Counted from the stretch's first letter, positions 35,359 to 43,984 are shown. The stretch: DNA of 64,000 nt from Cecembia calidifontis (GCF_004216715.1 NZ_SGXG01000001.1:3704501-3768500); one strand, 5' to 3'. Numbers and translations: made by a program. Notes: generated by a model from the letters alone, not told the origin.

Positions 35359-35463
35359 TTTATATGAAAACTAAACCAACTATTATTTAACTACCACAAT
35401 TGAAACAAAAATAGCACTTAAAAATAAAATTCAAAATATTTTAAAAAAATCGTGTTCCAACAC

Positions 35464-36363
35464 CTATTTTTTATTACTCACTTTATACAAAATCCCCAAT
35501 GCAAGTGCCTGGCTGAACTGAATTTTCGAATCCATGTCAATATCATAGACATTGATGCTGGTAAAAGTCACATCTACGAACTTGGTTATTTTTGCAGCAA
35601 TAGTAAGGTCCAGCCTATGGTCTATGTTTTTGAATGCCAAGGTCTCATAATTGGCAAACATCTGATAACGGGCATTTAATGTCAGATTTTCTGCAATACT
35701 CTTGTTGTAGGTCATAAAAAGCTGGAAAGCCAACCACTCGGTTCTCACTTTGCTGCCAATAGGCACACCATAATTAGTCGGCACATTGTCTGCAATAGTT
35801 GGGTCTGTCACAAATGTAAATCTAGGCGAAAAGGGTGCCAGCCTAAGGTTAAAGGATTCGTTGGGAATATATTCCATACCTACACCTGTGGTCAAAAAAG
35901 CAGGTGAAAAAAATCCGGAAATCCTTAATGGATCGTCTCCTGAATAATCAAAACCATCTGTAAATTGCGTAATAAAATTGAGTGAACCAAAATACCCCCA
36001 TTTTTCAGAAACTTTGTAACCAACCTTAGAATCCAAGAAAATCCTATCATTGGATTTGCGGAGGTCTTGGCCATCATTTCTGACCAAACCGTATATGAAT
36101 TCCAATTGGTTGACCCAGGAATATTTTCCCTTGGTGTAATTGGCCTTTCCGGTAACAAGGGAACCAAAAGCCACGGAATTAACACCTCCCGCCTTCCAGT
36201 TGCCACTGAATGCCGCCTGATTGAAATTAAATCCTACGCTTAATTCGGAATCCCAAAACTTCACTTCTTCCATAATTGCCGAAGCAGAATCTAAAGCAGT
36301 CTCTTCTTGCGCCAAAATTGATAGGGATACAAAAAACAAACAAATAGCAAATACTTTTTTCAT
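35464..36363 (-). CDS. DUF3078 protein (predicted outer-membrane barrel)
   Basis: A 299-residue protein with signal peptide (MKKVFAICLFFVSLSILAQ). The mature sequence opens with the DUF3078 hallmark FWDSELSVGFNFNQAAFSGNWKAGG, given here as FNFNQAAFSGNW plus the flanking strand, and continues with alternating hydrophobic strands to a C-terminal strand ending in YKVSNKK. The family is restricted to Bacteroidota and has no known function. It is transcribed alone, with its terminator about 110 nt downstream. Confidence 0.88.
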   Translation of the reverse strand: MKKVFAICLFFVSLSILAQEETALDSASAIMEEVKFWDSELSVGFNFNQAAFSGNWKAGGVNSVAFGSLVTGKANYTKGKYSWVNQLEFIYGLVRNDGQDLRKSNDRIFLDSKVGYKVSEKWGYFGSLNFITQFTDGFDYSGDDPLRISGFFSPAFLTTGVGMEYIPNESFNLRLAPFSPRFTFVTDPTIADNVPTNYGVPIGSKVRTEWLAFQLFMTYNKSIAENLTLNARYQMFANYETLAFKNIDHRLDLTIAAKITKFVDVTFTSINVYDIDMDSKIQFSQALALGILYKVSNKK

Positions 36364-36519
36364 AGGGGTATAGATTTTAAATGAAAGCTAACCAAATATA
36401 ATTTTTTATTTGGAAAAAGTCATTTTCCACATATAAGTATGGAATCAATTTAGATAGTTTGGAAAACATTTTTTAATATAGTTACCGTTATTAGATTAAG
36501 ATCAGCACCAGATTACCTA

Positions 36520-37089
36520 ATGAAAACAAACACACTAAGACTGCTTGCCTTTGGAGTACTTGTTTTGTTCTCTTCTTGCAGCTCTATTGAGATATTCAAA
36601 GAAAAAACCGAGTTCAAGCCCTATAAAAAGTACCAAAACTTCGTAATATTAAACAATGAAGTGGGACTCAAGGGTTTTAACGATGATTTCCTGAATGCCT
36701 TGGTGGGAGAAGGTTTAAAAGATGCCTTAGAGAAAACCGGGATGAGATATGAAACCGAAAACCCTGAATTGGTAGTCAGGTTTACCTCAAATGAAGATGT
36801 TAGGCAACGGGAAGTGTTTAACAATATGTACCCCATGTGGGGTTGGAGGGTTTGGGATCCATTTATGTTTGATCCCAGGTTCAATAACCAGTCCCTGTAT
36901 TCGACCAAAAATTATGAACTGCTCCAATTGATCGTTGATTTTATTGACCCTAAAAACGACAAAATTCTCATGCAATTGACAGCAGTTTCCGAAGTCCATC
37001 AATCCCGTGAAAAGAAAAAGAAACTGGAAAAATCTGTGGAAAAAATCGTGGAAACCTACTTGTCCCATATGAATCAAAACTTACCTTAA
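36520..37089 (+). CDS. DUF4136 lipoprotein
   Basis: A 189-residue lipoprotein: the signal ends in LFSSCSSIE with Cys at about residue 20. The body shows the DUF4136 features, a small alpha/beta domain with FNDDFLNALVGEGLKDALEKTGMRY in pieces and a later VRFTSNEDV strand. A charged C-terminal helix (REKKKKLEKSVEKIVETY) is typical. Probably periplasmic, outer-membrane anchored, function unknown. It precedes the DUF962 gene by 12 nt, suggesting cotranscription. Confidence 0.85.
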   Translation: MKTNTLRLLAFGVLVLFSSCSSIEIFKEKTEFKPYKKYQNFVILNNEVGLKGFNDDFLNALVGEGLKDALEKTGMRYETENPELVVRFTSNEDVRQREVFNNMYPMWGWRVWDPFMFDPRFNNQSLYSTKNYELLQLIVDFIDPKNDKILMQLTAVSEVHQSREKKKKLEKSVEKIVETYLSHMNQNLP

Positions 37090-37101
37090 CCCAATTTAAT
37101 C

Positions 37102-37419
37102 ATGGAAACAAAATTCAAAAGCTTAAAGGAGTTTTACCCCTTTTACCTTTCTGAGCACCAAAACCCTACCAGTAGGAAGCTTCATTTTATTGGAACTGCT
37201 TTGTTATTTGTCATTTTGGCTACTGCTATTTTCTTGTCCAAATATTGGTTTCTTTGGCTATTACCTGTAATAGGTTACGGGTTTGCATGGGTAGGCCATT
37301 TTTTCTTTGAAAAGAATAAGCCTGCCACTTTCAAATATCCTTTTTATAGCCTGGCCTCGGATTTTGTTTTATTCTTCCATTTGTTAACAGGTAAAGAAAA
37401 ATTTACTCCAAAAAAGTAA
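37102..37419 (+). CDS. DUF962 / Mpo1-like small membrane protein
   Basis: A 105-residue protein with the family pattern FYPFYLSEHQNPTSRKLHFIGTAL (read as FYLSEHQNPTSRKLHF), two transmembrane segments (about 30-60), then WVGHFFFEKNKPATF. The His residues in SEHQNPTSRKLHF and GHFFFEKN are the conserved metal-binding positions of Mpo1 dioxygenases, which oxidise 2-hydroxy fatty acids in yeast. Bacterial members are smaller and less studied, so the reaction is only suggested. Confidence 0.87.
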   Translation: METKFKSLKEFYPFYLSEHQNPTSRKLHFIGTALLFVILATAIFLSKYWFLWLLPVIGYGFAWVGHFFFEKNKPATFKYPFYSLASDFVLFFHLLTGKEKFTPKK

Positions 37420-37450
37420 GTATGAAATGCAAAAATAATGATTCAAAGTG

Positions 37451-37480
37451 TTGCAGTTTAAAAACTATTTATTACCTTTG
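37451..37480 (+). promoter_or_regulatory. Promoter of the response-regulator gene
   Basis: TTG (37451-37453), 19-bp spacer, TACCTTTG (37473-37480): an exact match to the Bacteroidota vegetative promoter pattern. It lies 35 bp before the ATG at 37516. Confidence 0.65.
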
Positions 37481-37515
37481 TTAAGTTATAGTTAAAGACT
37501 TAGCCCAAAACCCCA

Positions 37516-37872
37516 ATGGTAAGGATAGTTCTTATAGATGATGATCCAATAAGCACCTTCGTGACGGAAAAATTGATTTCCAAAAACATCAAGGTTCCTT
37601 TTCAGATATACAAATACAACAATGCCATCAATGCATTGAAAGAAATACCTGAAATTGAGCCCAATTATCTGTTTTTGGATCTGAATATGCCTGAAATGAC
37701 GGGTTGGGATTTTTTGGAAGAGTTTCATCCTACCAATAACAGCCCCGAAGTTTACATCCTTAGCAGTTCGGTAGATGAAAGGGATATAGACAAGGCCAGT
37801 AATTATGCTCTGGTAAAAAAATACCTTTCAAAGCCTCTGGTTAAAAAATATATCAAGACCATCTTTCATTGA
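37516..37872 (+). CDS. Single-domain response regulator
   Basis: A 118-residue receiver domain with no output domain. The acidic pocket is Asp8-Asp10 (LIDDDP), the phosphoacceptor is Asp55 (FLDLNMPEMTGWDFL), the Ser switch is in ILSSS (about 83-85), and the conserved Lys107 is in LSKPL. It may act as a phosphate shuttle or by protein contact. No histidine kinase is nearby, so its partner is unknown. It has its own promoter and a terminator overlapping its stop codon, so it is monocistronic. Confidence 0.92.
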   Translation: MVRIVLIDDDPISTFVTEKLISKNIKVPFQIYKYNNAINALKEIPEIEPNYLFLDLNMPEMTGWDFLEEFHPTNNSPEVYILSSSVDERDIDKASNYALVKKYLSKPLVKKYIKTIFH

Positions 37873-37886
37873 TGGTCTTTTTTTTT
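37855..37886 (+). terminator. Terminator overlapping the response-regulator stop codon
   Basis: The AAGACCATC/GATGGTCTT stem has the stop codon TGA (37870-37872) at its loop/stem border, and is followed by a run of T. The last codons of the gene form the ascending arm. Confidence 0.85.
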
Positions 37887-37961
37887 CGGGTACTTTTTAG
37901 CAAATTCGTTAAACACCCAGCTAAAACAAGTAGTTAAATTTTTGGAACAAAAGAATATGCT

Positions 37962-38447
37962 ATGGCTAGAGTATCCGCAGAATTGATTGCAGCATTTAGA
38001 AAGACGATTATAAAACTAAAGAATAACGCACCATATCAATGGGGCCACATGGGAGCATGTAATTGTGGCAACCTTGCCCAAGAAATAACTCAATTATCGA
38101 AAGCTGAAATCCATCAATATGCGATGGAAAAACATGGTGACTGGAATGATCAGTTGGTAGATTATTGCCCAACTTCAGGATACCCCATGGATCTCATGAT
38201 ATCTAAAATGCTGGATGCTGGATTGACCTTGGATGAATTAAAACACTTGGAGAGATTGTCCGATCCCAAGATCTTGGCACATATACCGGTGGAAAAAAGA
38301 CTGCACTTAAAGAAAAACAACAAAGAGGATGTAATTCTTTATCTTGAAACCTGGACCTTAATCCTTGAAAATGAATGGGTAAAACAATTTGATAAAAACC
38401 TGATGGATTTTGATGAAAAAAATATCAGTTCCAAGGTGTTTGCATAA
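37962..38447 (+). CDS. Conserved hypothetical protein with GACNCGNLAQ motif
   Basis: A 161-residue soluble protein with no signal peptide or membrane segment. A short Cys motif (WGHMGACNCGNLAQEI, two Cys in CNC) sits near residues 27-42, and an all-helical, charged C-terminal half follows. I do not recognise an enzyme family. The paired Cys could bind metal, but there is no second Cys pair of the zinc-ribbon type. It is followed by the hyperacidic miniprotein gene after 68 nt. Confidence 0.7.
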   Translation: MARVSAELIAAFRKTIIKLKNNAPYQWGHMGACNCGNLAQEITQLSKAEIHQYAMEKHGDWNDQLVDYCPTSGYPMDLMISKMLDAGLTLDELKHLERLSDPKILAHIPVEKRLHLKKNNKEDVILYLETWTLILENEWVKQFDKNLMDFDEKNISSKVFA

Positions 38448-38515
38448 AGATTAATTTTCCCGTATTTAGCAACATAATCCAATTATAATCTTGCACCATT
38501 AATTTAAATCACGCT

Positions 38516-38719
38516 ATGGAGGATTTTGATGACGATTTTGAAGAATTCGATGACTTCGAGGATGAAGATGAGTTCGCTGATGAATTTCAAGATGAGGTTT
38601 ATGATATCGATGAAGACAGCGAATTGATTGATGAAAACTTCATGGACTTCGAGGAGGAGGATTTTGATGACGATTTCGATGACGATGACTTCGAAGACTT
38701 CGATGACGAAATCGACTAA
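38516..38719 (+). CDS. Hyperacidic 67-residue protein, function unknown
   Basis: Of 67 residues, 43 are Asp or Glu (27 D, 16 E) and 12 are Phe; there is no Lys, Arg, His or Cys. The sequence is built from short D/E runs punctuated by single Phe (DDDF, EEF, DDF, EDF). Its DNA is a mosaic of GATGACGATTT-like units. The gene has an ATG start, a clean stop and a strong terminator 15 nt later, which argues that it is a real transcript. Possible roles are a DNA- or RNA-mimicking acidic protein, a chaperone for basic proteins, or an ion buffer; none can be chosen from the sequence. Confidence 0.72.
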   Translation: MEDFDDDFEEFDDFEDEDEFADEFQDEVYDIDEDSELIDENFMDFEEEDFDDDFDDDDFEDFDDEID

Positions 38720-38733
38720 CTCTTAAGAAAGGG

Positions 38734-38769
38734 AAAGCAGGTGCATCATGGATTAACCTGCTTTTTTTT
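38734..38769 (+). terminator. Intrinsic terminator after the hyperacidic protein gene
   Basis: A 9-bp stem AAAGCAGGT/ACCTGCTTT with a 13-nt loop and a T-run. Confidence 0.85.
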
Positions 38770-38844
38770 ATTCCCCATTTTGAAGGATAATAGTTCTGGC
38801 TTATATTGCGTGAAAATTACGCTGAACCAATAAAATTCGTTTAT

Positions 38845-38994
38845 ATGACTTTACTAGAAATCTTTAGTGCACCAATAGCTTTTGGAGCACAGCTGTTCTT
38901 GTTGATCGTTTGTATCCTGATAGGTTTGGGTGCAGGATTAAGTGCAATGGATTTTAGAAACACCACTCCTCCAAAGGAGTCTAAAGAAAAATAA
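38845..38994 (+). CDS. Small membrane protein (49 residues), function unknown
   Basis: Starting at ATG 38845 (MTLLEIFSAPIAFGAQ) the protein has one strong hydrophobic segment (about residues 10-33, LFLLIVCILIGLGAGLSAM) and a short charged tail (PPKESKEK). An earlier ATG at 38806 would add a polar N-terminus without support. It is followed directly by a terminator. No family is recognised. It may be a regulatory or assembly micropeptide of a membrane complex, but nothing nearby points to a partner. Confidence 0.65.
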   Translation: MTLLEIFSAPIAFGAQLFLLIVCILIGLGAGLSAMDFRNTTPPKESKEK

Positions 38995-39024
38995 AAAAAG
39001 AGGTCTTTGGACCTCTTTTTTTTG
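38993..39024. terminator. Bidirectional terminator between the small membrane protein and POT genes
   Basis: A 13-bp stem AAAAAAAGAGGTC/GACCTCTTTTTTT with a 4-nt loop. It can serve the plus-strand small gene and the minus-strand transporter gene that ends at 39040. Confidence 0.9.
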
Positions 39025-39039
39025 CCTTTTTGTTTTTTT

Positions 39040-40605
39040 TCAGTGAACATTTCCCATCAGTTTTCGGATTGGCTTACTCAACAACAATAGGACTACACCA
39101 GCTCCAACAGCTGTATAAACAATCATCAAATATTGGCTGGGCATTTGTGCCAAAGCCTCTTCAGTACCACCACTTGCTTCTCCAGCAACCAATCCTGCAA
39201 TTAAATTGCCCAAGGAAACCGATAAAAACCAAATCCCCATCATTTGACCTCCATATTTTGCCGGAGACAGCTTGGTCACCAAACTAAGGCCGACAGGGCT
39301 TAAACTCAATTCACCAAAGGTATGCAACATGTAGGTGAAGATTAACCAGGTAGGCGCCGCTAAGTCTCCTGATGCAGCTATTTTGGCAGCAAAATACATC
39401 ACCAGGAAACCAAGTCCCAGAAGCAACAATCCCATGGCAAATTTCAAAGGCGAACTTGGTTCCAGACTCCTCCTTCCCAGCCATACCCAAAGCGCACCGA
39501 AAAATGGGGCAAAAAGGATAATGAACATGGAGTTGACAGATTGAAAATATCCGGCAGGAATCTCCCAGCCCAAAAAGCTCCTGTCTGTAAAACGTTCTGC
39601 AAATAAATTCAATGTGGATCCTGCCTGCTCAAATCCAGACCAGAACAAGGCTGAGAAAAAAAACAAAATGGCAATTACACCGACTTTTTTCCTTTCATCT
39701 GTATTTAAACCACCAAATAGAATCACATAGCCCAAATATAAAAAAGCAACTATGGCAATAATCGTCCCCGAAGCTCCTGCGATTGCTGCAACATTAATGG
39801 GTACAACACCCATAAATAAGATCGCAAGCACAAACAAAGCTATTGCACCTATTCCCAATAGAGTTTTCTTAAGCCGTTCCCTCTCCTTACTGTCTTTTTC
39901 GGTTAGAACAGGAACCTCATCCCCATAGCCATCCAGTGAACTTCCGGTAAGTTTGTATTGGATCAGGCCAAAAACCATACCTAAACCTGCCAATCCGAAT
40001 CCCAAATGCCAATCAAAAGTAGCTAAAGTACTGCAGGCAATTGGTGCGATCAAGGCTCCAATATTGATACCCATATAAAAAATAGAAAATCCTGCATCCC
40101 GCTTTGAACTTCCGGCCGGGTAAAGCTGCCCCACAATCGAACTGATATTAGGCTTCAATAATCCGGTGCCTAAAACGATTAATATCAATCCAATAAAAAA
40201 AGAATTCGTGTCCAAAGCAGACAGACTGTCCTTGGGATCGACCGACCCTCCGAATATTAATTGGGCCAATCCAGGGAGGGCCATGGTAAAATGCCCTAAA
40301 GCGATGATAATACCTCCATACCAGACTGATTTCTTAAGTCCGAACAATCTATCGGCAAACCAGCCTCCCGGCAGAGCAAACAAATAGACTCCCATAGTGT
40401 AAAGTCCATAGATGGCACCAGAAGTTTTATCATCAAAGCCCAAACCACCATCCACTATGGCGGATGTCATAAAGAGAATCAACAAGGCCCGCATCCCATA
40501 ATAACTGAACCTTTCCCACATTTCTGTGAAAAAGAGCGTCATCAATCCTTTAGGATGTCCAAATAAGGTGGGGCCTGGAAACAGATCCAATCCCTCTGCT
40601 CCCAT
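39040..40605 (-). CDS. POT-family proton-dependent peptide transporter
   Basis: An MFS transporter for di-/tripeptides of the PTR2/POT family, about 521 residues and 12-14 transmembrane segments. The N-terminal motif FFTEMWERFSYYGMRALL (the ExxER region), GLYTMGVYLFALPGGWFADR and the PTR2 signature FSIFYMGINIGALIAP are all present. The ATG at 40605 (MGAEGLDLF) is preferred over the TTG at 40629. It is transcribed divergently from pckA. Individual peptide preference cannot be read from sequence. Confidence 0.93.
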   Translation of the reverse strand: MGAEGLDLFPGPTLFGHPKGLMTLFFTEMWERFSYYGMRALLILFMTSAIVDGGLGFDDKTSGAIYGLYTMGVYLFALPGGWFADRLFGLKKSVWYGGIIIALGHFTMALPGLAQLIFGGSVDPKDSLSALDTNSFFIGLILIVLGTGLLKPNISSIVGQLYPAGSSKRDAGFSIFYMGINIGALIAPIACSTLATFDWHLGFGLAGLGMVFGLIQYKLTGSSLDGYGDEVPVLTEKDSKERERLKKTLLGIGAIALFVLAILFMGVVPINVAAIAGASGTIIAIVAFLYLGYVILFGGLNTDERKKVGVIAILFFFSALFWSGFEQAGSTLNLFAERFTDRSFLGWEIPAGYFQSVNSMFIILFAPFFGALWVWLGRRSLEPSSPLKFAMGLLLLGLGFLVMYFAAKIAASGDLAAPTWLIFTYMLHTFGELSLSPVGLSLVTKLSPAKYGGQMMGIWFLSVSLGNLIAGLVAGEASGGTEEALAQMPSQYLMIVYTAVGAGVVLLLLSKPIRKLMGNVH

Positions 40606-40854
40606 GTTTTTTCCTAGATTTTTTTCCAAAATTCGACTTGTTTATTGAGTGATTAATTCAAACATAAACACAATGATAAGAGAATTTTCCAAATTCTCCT
40701 GCATTAAAAGACCCTGGAGATAAGACAAATAATTGGGAAAATTCAATTTTTCCCTGGTTTTTAACGCAGATAGAAGTAGCAAAATAATATCTATATAAAT
40801 TTACCAAATTTTATTTACGTAATCGATTGAAAACACAAAAAATGGCACTTTTTA

Positions 40855-40886
40855 TTGTTTATCAATTTGGGAAATACCTATCTTTG
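40855..40886 (+). promoter_or_regulatory. Promoter of pckA
   Basis: TTG (40855-40857), 21-bp spacer and TATCTTTG (40879-40886) match the Bacteroidota consensus exactly. The initiation point would fall near 40893, 30 nt before the ATG at 40923, which also excludes the longer N-terminal reading that starts at 40827. Confidence 0.65.
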
Positions 40887-40922
40887 AGACAGAATATAAA
40901 CCCAAAAAGAAACACAATTCTT

Positions 40923-42524
40923 ATGTTAGATCTAGAAATGAAGCCAGATAAAAAGTCCTTATCTGACCTAGGTATCCAAACCGGCAGGAACATTTTTTGG
41001 AATCTCAGTCCAGCAGAATTGATTGAACATGCTTTGGCCAACAAAGAAGGGGTGCTTACTGATACAGGAGCCCTGATGGCTGATACAGGGACCTTTACTG
41101 GCCGTTCTCCCAAAGATAGGTTTATTGTCAAAGACAGTAAGACTGCGGAAAGTATTTGGTGGGGAGACATCAATATTCCCTTTGATGAAGAGAAATTTGA
41201 AAGTCTTTACTCAAAAATGACAGAATTCCTCAAAGACAAAAATCTTTATGTGAGAGAAGCATTTGCGGGTGCAGATTCCAAATACAGACTAAAGCTAAAA
41301 GTTGTCAACACACTGGCTTGGCATAACCTATTCTGCTACAATATGTTTTTAAGGCCACTTGAAGAAGATTTTGAAAATTTTGAGGCAGACTTCACCATTA
41401 TTTGCGCTCCGGATTTTCATGCAGACCCAGAGGTTGACGGAACAAGGCAGTCCAATTTTTCTATCATCAACTTATCCAAAAGAATACTACTTATTGGAGG
41501 AACTGCCTATGCCGGAGAAATGAAAAAGGGAATTTTCTCGGTATTAAATTACATTCTACCTCATGAGCTCGGTGTTCTTTCCATGCATTGTTCCGCCAAC
41601 GTTGGTGAAGAAGGGGATACAGCTGTATTTTTCGGGCTTTCCGGAACCGGGAAAACGACCTTGTCTGCGGATCCCAAAAGATCCTTGATCGGAGATGATG
41701 AGCACGGATGGAATGAAGACTCTATTTTTAATTTTGAAGGCGGGTGCTACGCAAAAGTGATTGACCTCAGCAGGGAAAAGGAACCCGAAATTTGGGATGC
41801 GATCAAGTTTGGAGCCATTTTAGAAAACACGAGGTTCATTCCAGGCACCAGGACAGTCGATTATTCCAATAAAGATGTAACTGAGAATACCAGAACCTCC
41901 TATCCTATCCATCATATTAAAAATGCCCTTGTGCCCTCAAAAGCAGGAATCCCTAAAAATATCTTCTTTCTGACCGCTGATGCTTTTGGCGTGATTCCCC
42001 CAATTTCTAAATTGAACAAAAGCCAGGCGATGTATCACTTTATTTCTGGTTATACTGCTAAAGTAGCCGGAACAGAAGTGGGTGTAACCGAACCAAAAAC
42101 TACATTCTCTGCCTGTTTTGGAGCAGCGTTTTTACCGCTACACCCCATTGAATACGCTAAACTTTTTGGCGAAAAGATGGAAAAGCACCAGGTCAATGTT
42201 TGGTTGGTCAACACAGGCTGGACGGGTGGTCCTTATGGCATAGGCCATAGAATGAAACTCAAATACACCAGGGCAATGATTTCGGCCGCATTGGAAGGTA
42301 AACTTGACCATGTCAACTACCGGACCCACAGTGTGTTTGGAGTAGGCATACCTGAGAATTGTCCAAATGTGCCTGATGAAGTTTTAAGCCCTAGAGCAAC
42401 TTGGTCAGACAAGGAGGCATATGACAAAAAAGCCAGGGAATTGGGTGCCGCATTTATTCAGAATTTTGAAAAATATAAAGATTTTGCCACAGAGGATATC
42501 CTAGCTGGAGCTCCAAAATGGTGA
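40923..42524 (+). CDS. pckA: Phosphoenolpyruvate carboxykinase (ATP)
   Basis: Converts oxaloacetate plus ATP to phosphoenolpyruvate, the gluconeogenic entry step. From ATG 40923 it has 533 residues, the usual size. Motifs are TGRSPKDRF near the N-terminus, the PEPCK-specific P-loop GLSGTGKTTLSADPKR, DDEHGW for metal binding, NFEGGCYAK, and the late NTGWTGGPYGIG segment. In organisms that grow on uronates and peptides it supplies sugars for cell-wall synthesis; the divergent neighbour is a peptide transporter, which fits gluconeogenic growth. It ends at a strong terminator just before the IS4 element. Confidence 0.96.
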   Translation: MLDLEMKPDKKSLSDLGIQTGRNIFWNLSPAELIEHALANKEGVLTDTGALMADTGTFTGRSPKDRFIVKDSKTAESIWWGDINIPFDEEKFESLYSKMTEFLKDKNLYVREAFAGADSKYRLKLKVVNTLAWHNLFCYNMFLRPLEEDFENFEADFTIICAPDFHADPEVDGTRQSNFSIINLSKRILLIGGTAYAGEMKKGIFSVLNYILPHELGVLSMHCSANVGEEGDTAVFFGLSGTGKTTLSADPKRSLIGDDEHGWNEDSIFNFEGGCYAKVIDLSREKEPEIWDAIKFGAILENTRFIPGTRTVDYSNKDVTENTRTSYPIHHIKNALVPSKAGIPKNIFFLTADAFGVIPPISKLNKSQAMYHFISGYTAKVAGTEVGVTEPKTTFSACFGAAFLPLHPIEYAKLFGEKMEKHQVNVWLVNTGWTGGPYGIGHRMKLKYTRAMISAALEGKLDHVNYRTHSVFGVGIPENCPNVPDEVLSPRATWSDKEAYDKKARELGAAFIQNFEKYKDFATEDILAGAPKW

Positions 42525-42556
42525 TGAGACCCTTTCGAGGACATATAAACCCAAAT

Positions 42557-42590
42557 GAAAAGGAGTGCATGGCACTCCTTTTTCGTTTTT
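42557..42590 (+). terminator. Intrinsic terminator of pckA
   Basis: The GAAAAGGAGTGC stem pairs with GCACTCCTTTTTC around a 3-nt loop and is followed by GTTTTT. It lies directly upstream of the IS4 insertion site. Confidence 0.9.
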
Positions 42591-42617
42591 GAATTGGATA
42601 GAAAAGCGAGTATTTAT

Positions 42618-43952
42618 CAATGCTGTCCTAAATAATTTACAAGACAGATGTTTAGCTGTGTTTCTGCAATTTCTATTGTGATTTTATCTGTAATCCGGAA
42701 ATAGAACCCCCTGTTGGCTTTTTTGAGGAGGTTTTTCATGGTCTTCAAAGGGTTTGTCCAGCCACTTTTGCAGCTCTATTTTAACGAATATGTTCAGTCT
42801 GATAAATGCAACCAGATTGGACAGATGCCATCCGAATTTAGCGGTTGCCTTCATCACTTTTAGGAGCAGAATGGTGATCAGCGCGGTCCATATCTGGATC
42901 ATCACGGCATTTTTCGATGTTCCGATAAAGGTTTTGATATGGAGTAACTGCTTGATGTCCCTGAAGAAGATCTCAATCTCCCATCGGCACCGGTAAAGAT
43001 CACCGATTGTCTTTGCTGACCATTTGAAGTTATTGGTAATCAGTTCGACGGTCTGTCGGTTTTTTTCGTCCCATACAGCCACTCTTCTGAGTTTTCCGGG
43101 GTACTTCACTTTTGACTGCGGGTTTACCAGTTCAATTTCTTCGTCTATCAGTACTTCCTGTGCAGTATTTTCAGGGAGTCGACGTTCATTGATTGTGCTG
43201 AACTTAAGGTTATCCTTGTGCCTTATGACGAAAAAGACCCCCTTGCTGTCCCAAATGTTGAGCATCGGAAAGTCATTGTAATAGCGGTCCGCCACTATAA
43301 CGGATCCTTTCTCCAAAGGAATATCATAAGCGCCTTTATTGTCTGCCATACTTCCTTCTGTAATATTCACATAAACAGGGAGTTTCCCGTCATAGTCCAG
43401 AAGCGTATGCATCTTTACAGCACCCTTTTTGGTCCTGAAGGTTGCCCAGTCAAACATCGAAAGGCAAAGACTTACCACCGTGGAGTCGAGCAGATAGACG
43501 GGAGCCTTGATCCGTAGTTTTACCCTGCTCAGGGACGCCTGCTGTCCTAAATGCTTCAGAAGCTCGTAATACAGCTCCTTGAACAGGTCAGAGTCCCTGC
43601 GCTTGTTCTGATAACTGATACTGGACTTGGATGGTGCCTTGGCAATCCCCAGATGGTTGAGGTTCCCCGTGGCCGAACGCAGGCCGTTTGAAATATCCCT
43701 TACAGAAGTACTTTTGGCAAAATGGCAAAAAAGCATGGAAACCAAATGCGTCCAGCTGTCAAAGCCTTTGCAGCCCTTGTCCGTTTGCTTCTCTTCAACC
43801 AGTTTCTTGAAAATTGAACGCTCGATTTTTTTAATAATCTGAGAAAACAATGTAATATTACTCATGGGAGGTTTATGTTTTTTGGTGCAAACCCAAAATA
43901 GCTATTTTGGGCAAAAAACCAGACCTCTCATATTTTATTTAGGACGGTATTG
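42618..43952 (-). mobile_element. IS4-family insertion sequence (complete), in the cyclophilin promoter
   Basis: A 1,335-bp element with 18-bp terminal inverted repeats that match at 16 positions (CAATGCTGTCCTAAATAA at 42618 and CAATACCGTCCTAAATAA on the other strand at 43952). The 9-bp target duplication AGTATTTAT lies at 42609-42617 and 43953-43961. It carries one transposase gene. The duplication abuts TACTTTTG, the -7 box of the downstream gene, so the element has separated the promoter halves. Confidence 0.93.
42684..43865 (-). CDS. IS4-family transposase (DUF4372-type N-terminus)
   Basis: A 393-residue DDE transposase. The N-terminal helical domain contains GFDSWTHLVSMLFCHFAKSTSVRDIS, read as FDSWTHLVSML, typical of IS4-group enzymes with a DUF4372 domain. 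The catalytic domain follows with LLDSTVVSLCLS (first Asp), VIVADRYYND (second Asp) and the YREK-like segment YRCRWEIEIFFRDIKQ with the catalytic Glu. No stop or frameshift is visible. It differs from the other IS4-type transposase at 54433-55635, so the two elements are not copies of one another. Confidence 0.92.
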   Translation of the reverse strand: MSNITLFSQIIKKIERSIFKKLVEEKQTDKGCKGFDSWTHLVSMLFCHFAKSTSVRDISNGLRSATGNLNHLGIAKAPSKSSISYQNKRRDSDLFKELYYELLKHLGQQASLSRVKLRIKAPVYLLDSTVVSLCLSMFDWATFRTKKGAVKMHTLLDYDGKLPVYVNITEGSMADNKGAYDIPLEKGSVIVADRYYNDFPMLNIWDSKGVFFVIRHKDNLKFSTINERRLPENTAQEVLIDEEIELVNPQSKVKYPGKLRRVAVWDEKNRQTVELITNNFKWSAKTIGDLYRCRWEIEIFFRDIKQLLHIKTFIGTSKNAVMIQIWTALITILLLKVMKATAKFGWHLSNLVAFIRLNIFVKIELQKWLDKPFEDHEKPPQKSQQGVLFPDYR

Positions 43953-43961
43953 AGTATTTAT

Positions 43962-43969
43962 TACTTTTG
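43962..43969 (+). promoter_or_regulatory. -7 box of the cyclophilin promoter, cut off from its -33 box by the IS4 element
   Basis: TACTTTTG is an exact TAnnTTTG box 15 bp before the ATG at 43985. Its original TTG partner is at 42594-42596. Removing the element and one 9-bp duplication restores TTG-21 bp-TACTTTTG. In the present arrangement the base triplet at the right distance inside the element is TTT, so only a weak -33 replacement is offered. Confidence 0.55.
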
Positions 43970-43984
43970 ACCAAAATTAATTTC

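Noticed and set aside
38595..38715. Hyperacidic gene as a chance repeat only
   Set aside because: The repeat-like DNA was considered an artefact, but start, stop and a strong terminator at the end support a gene, so it was kept as a feature.
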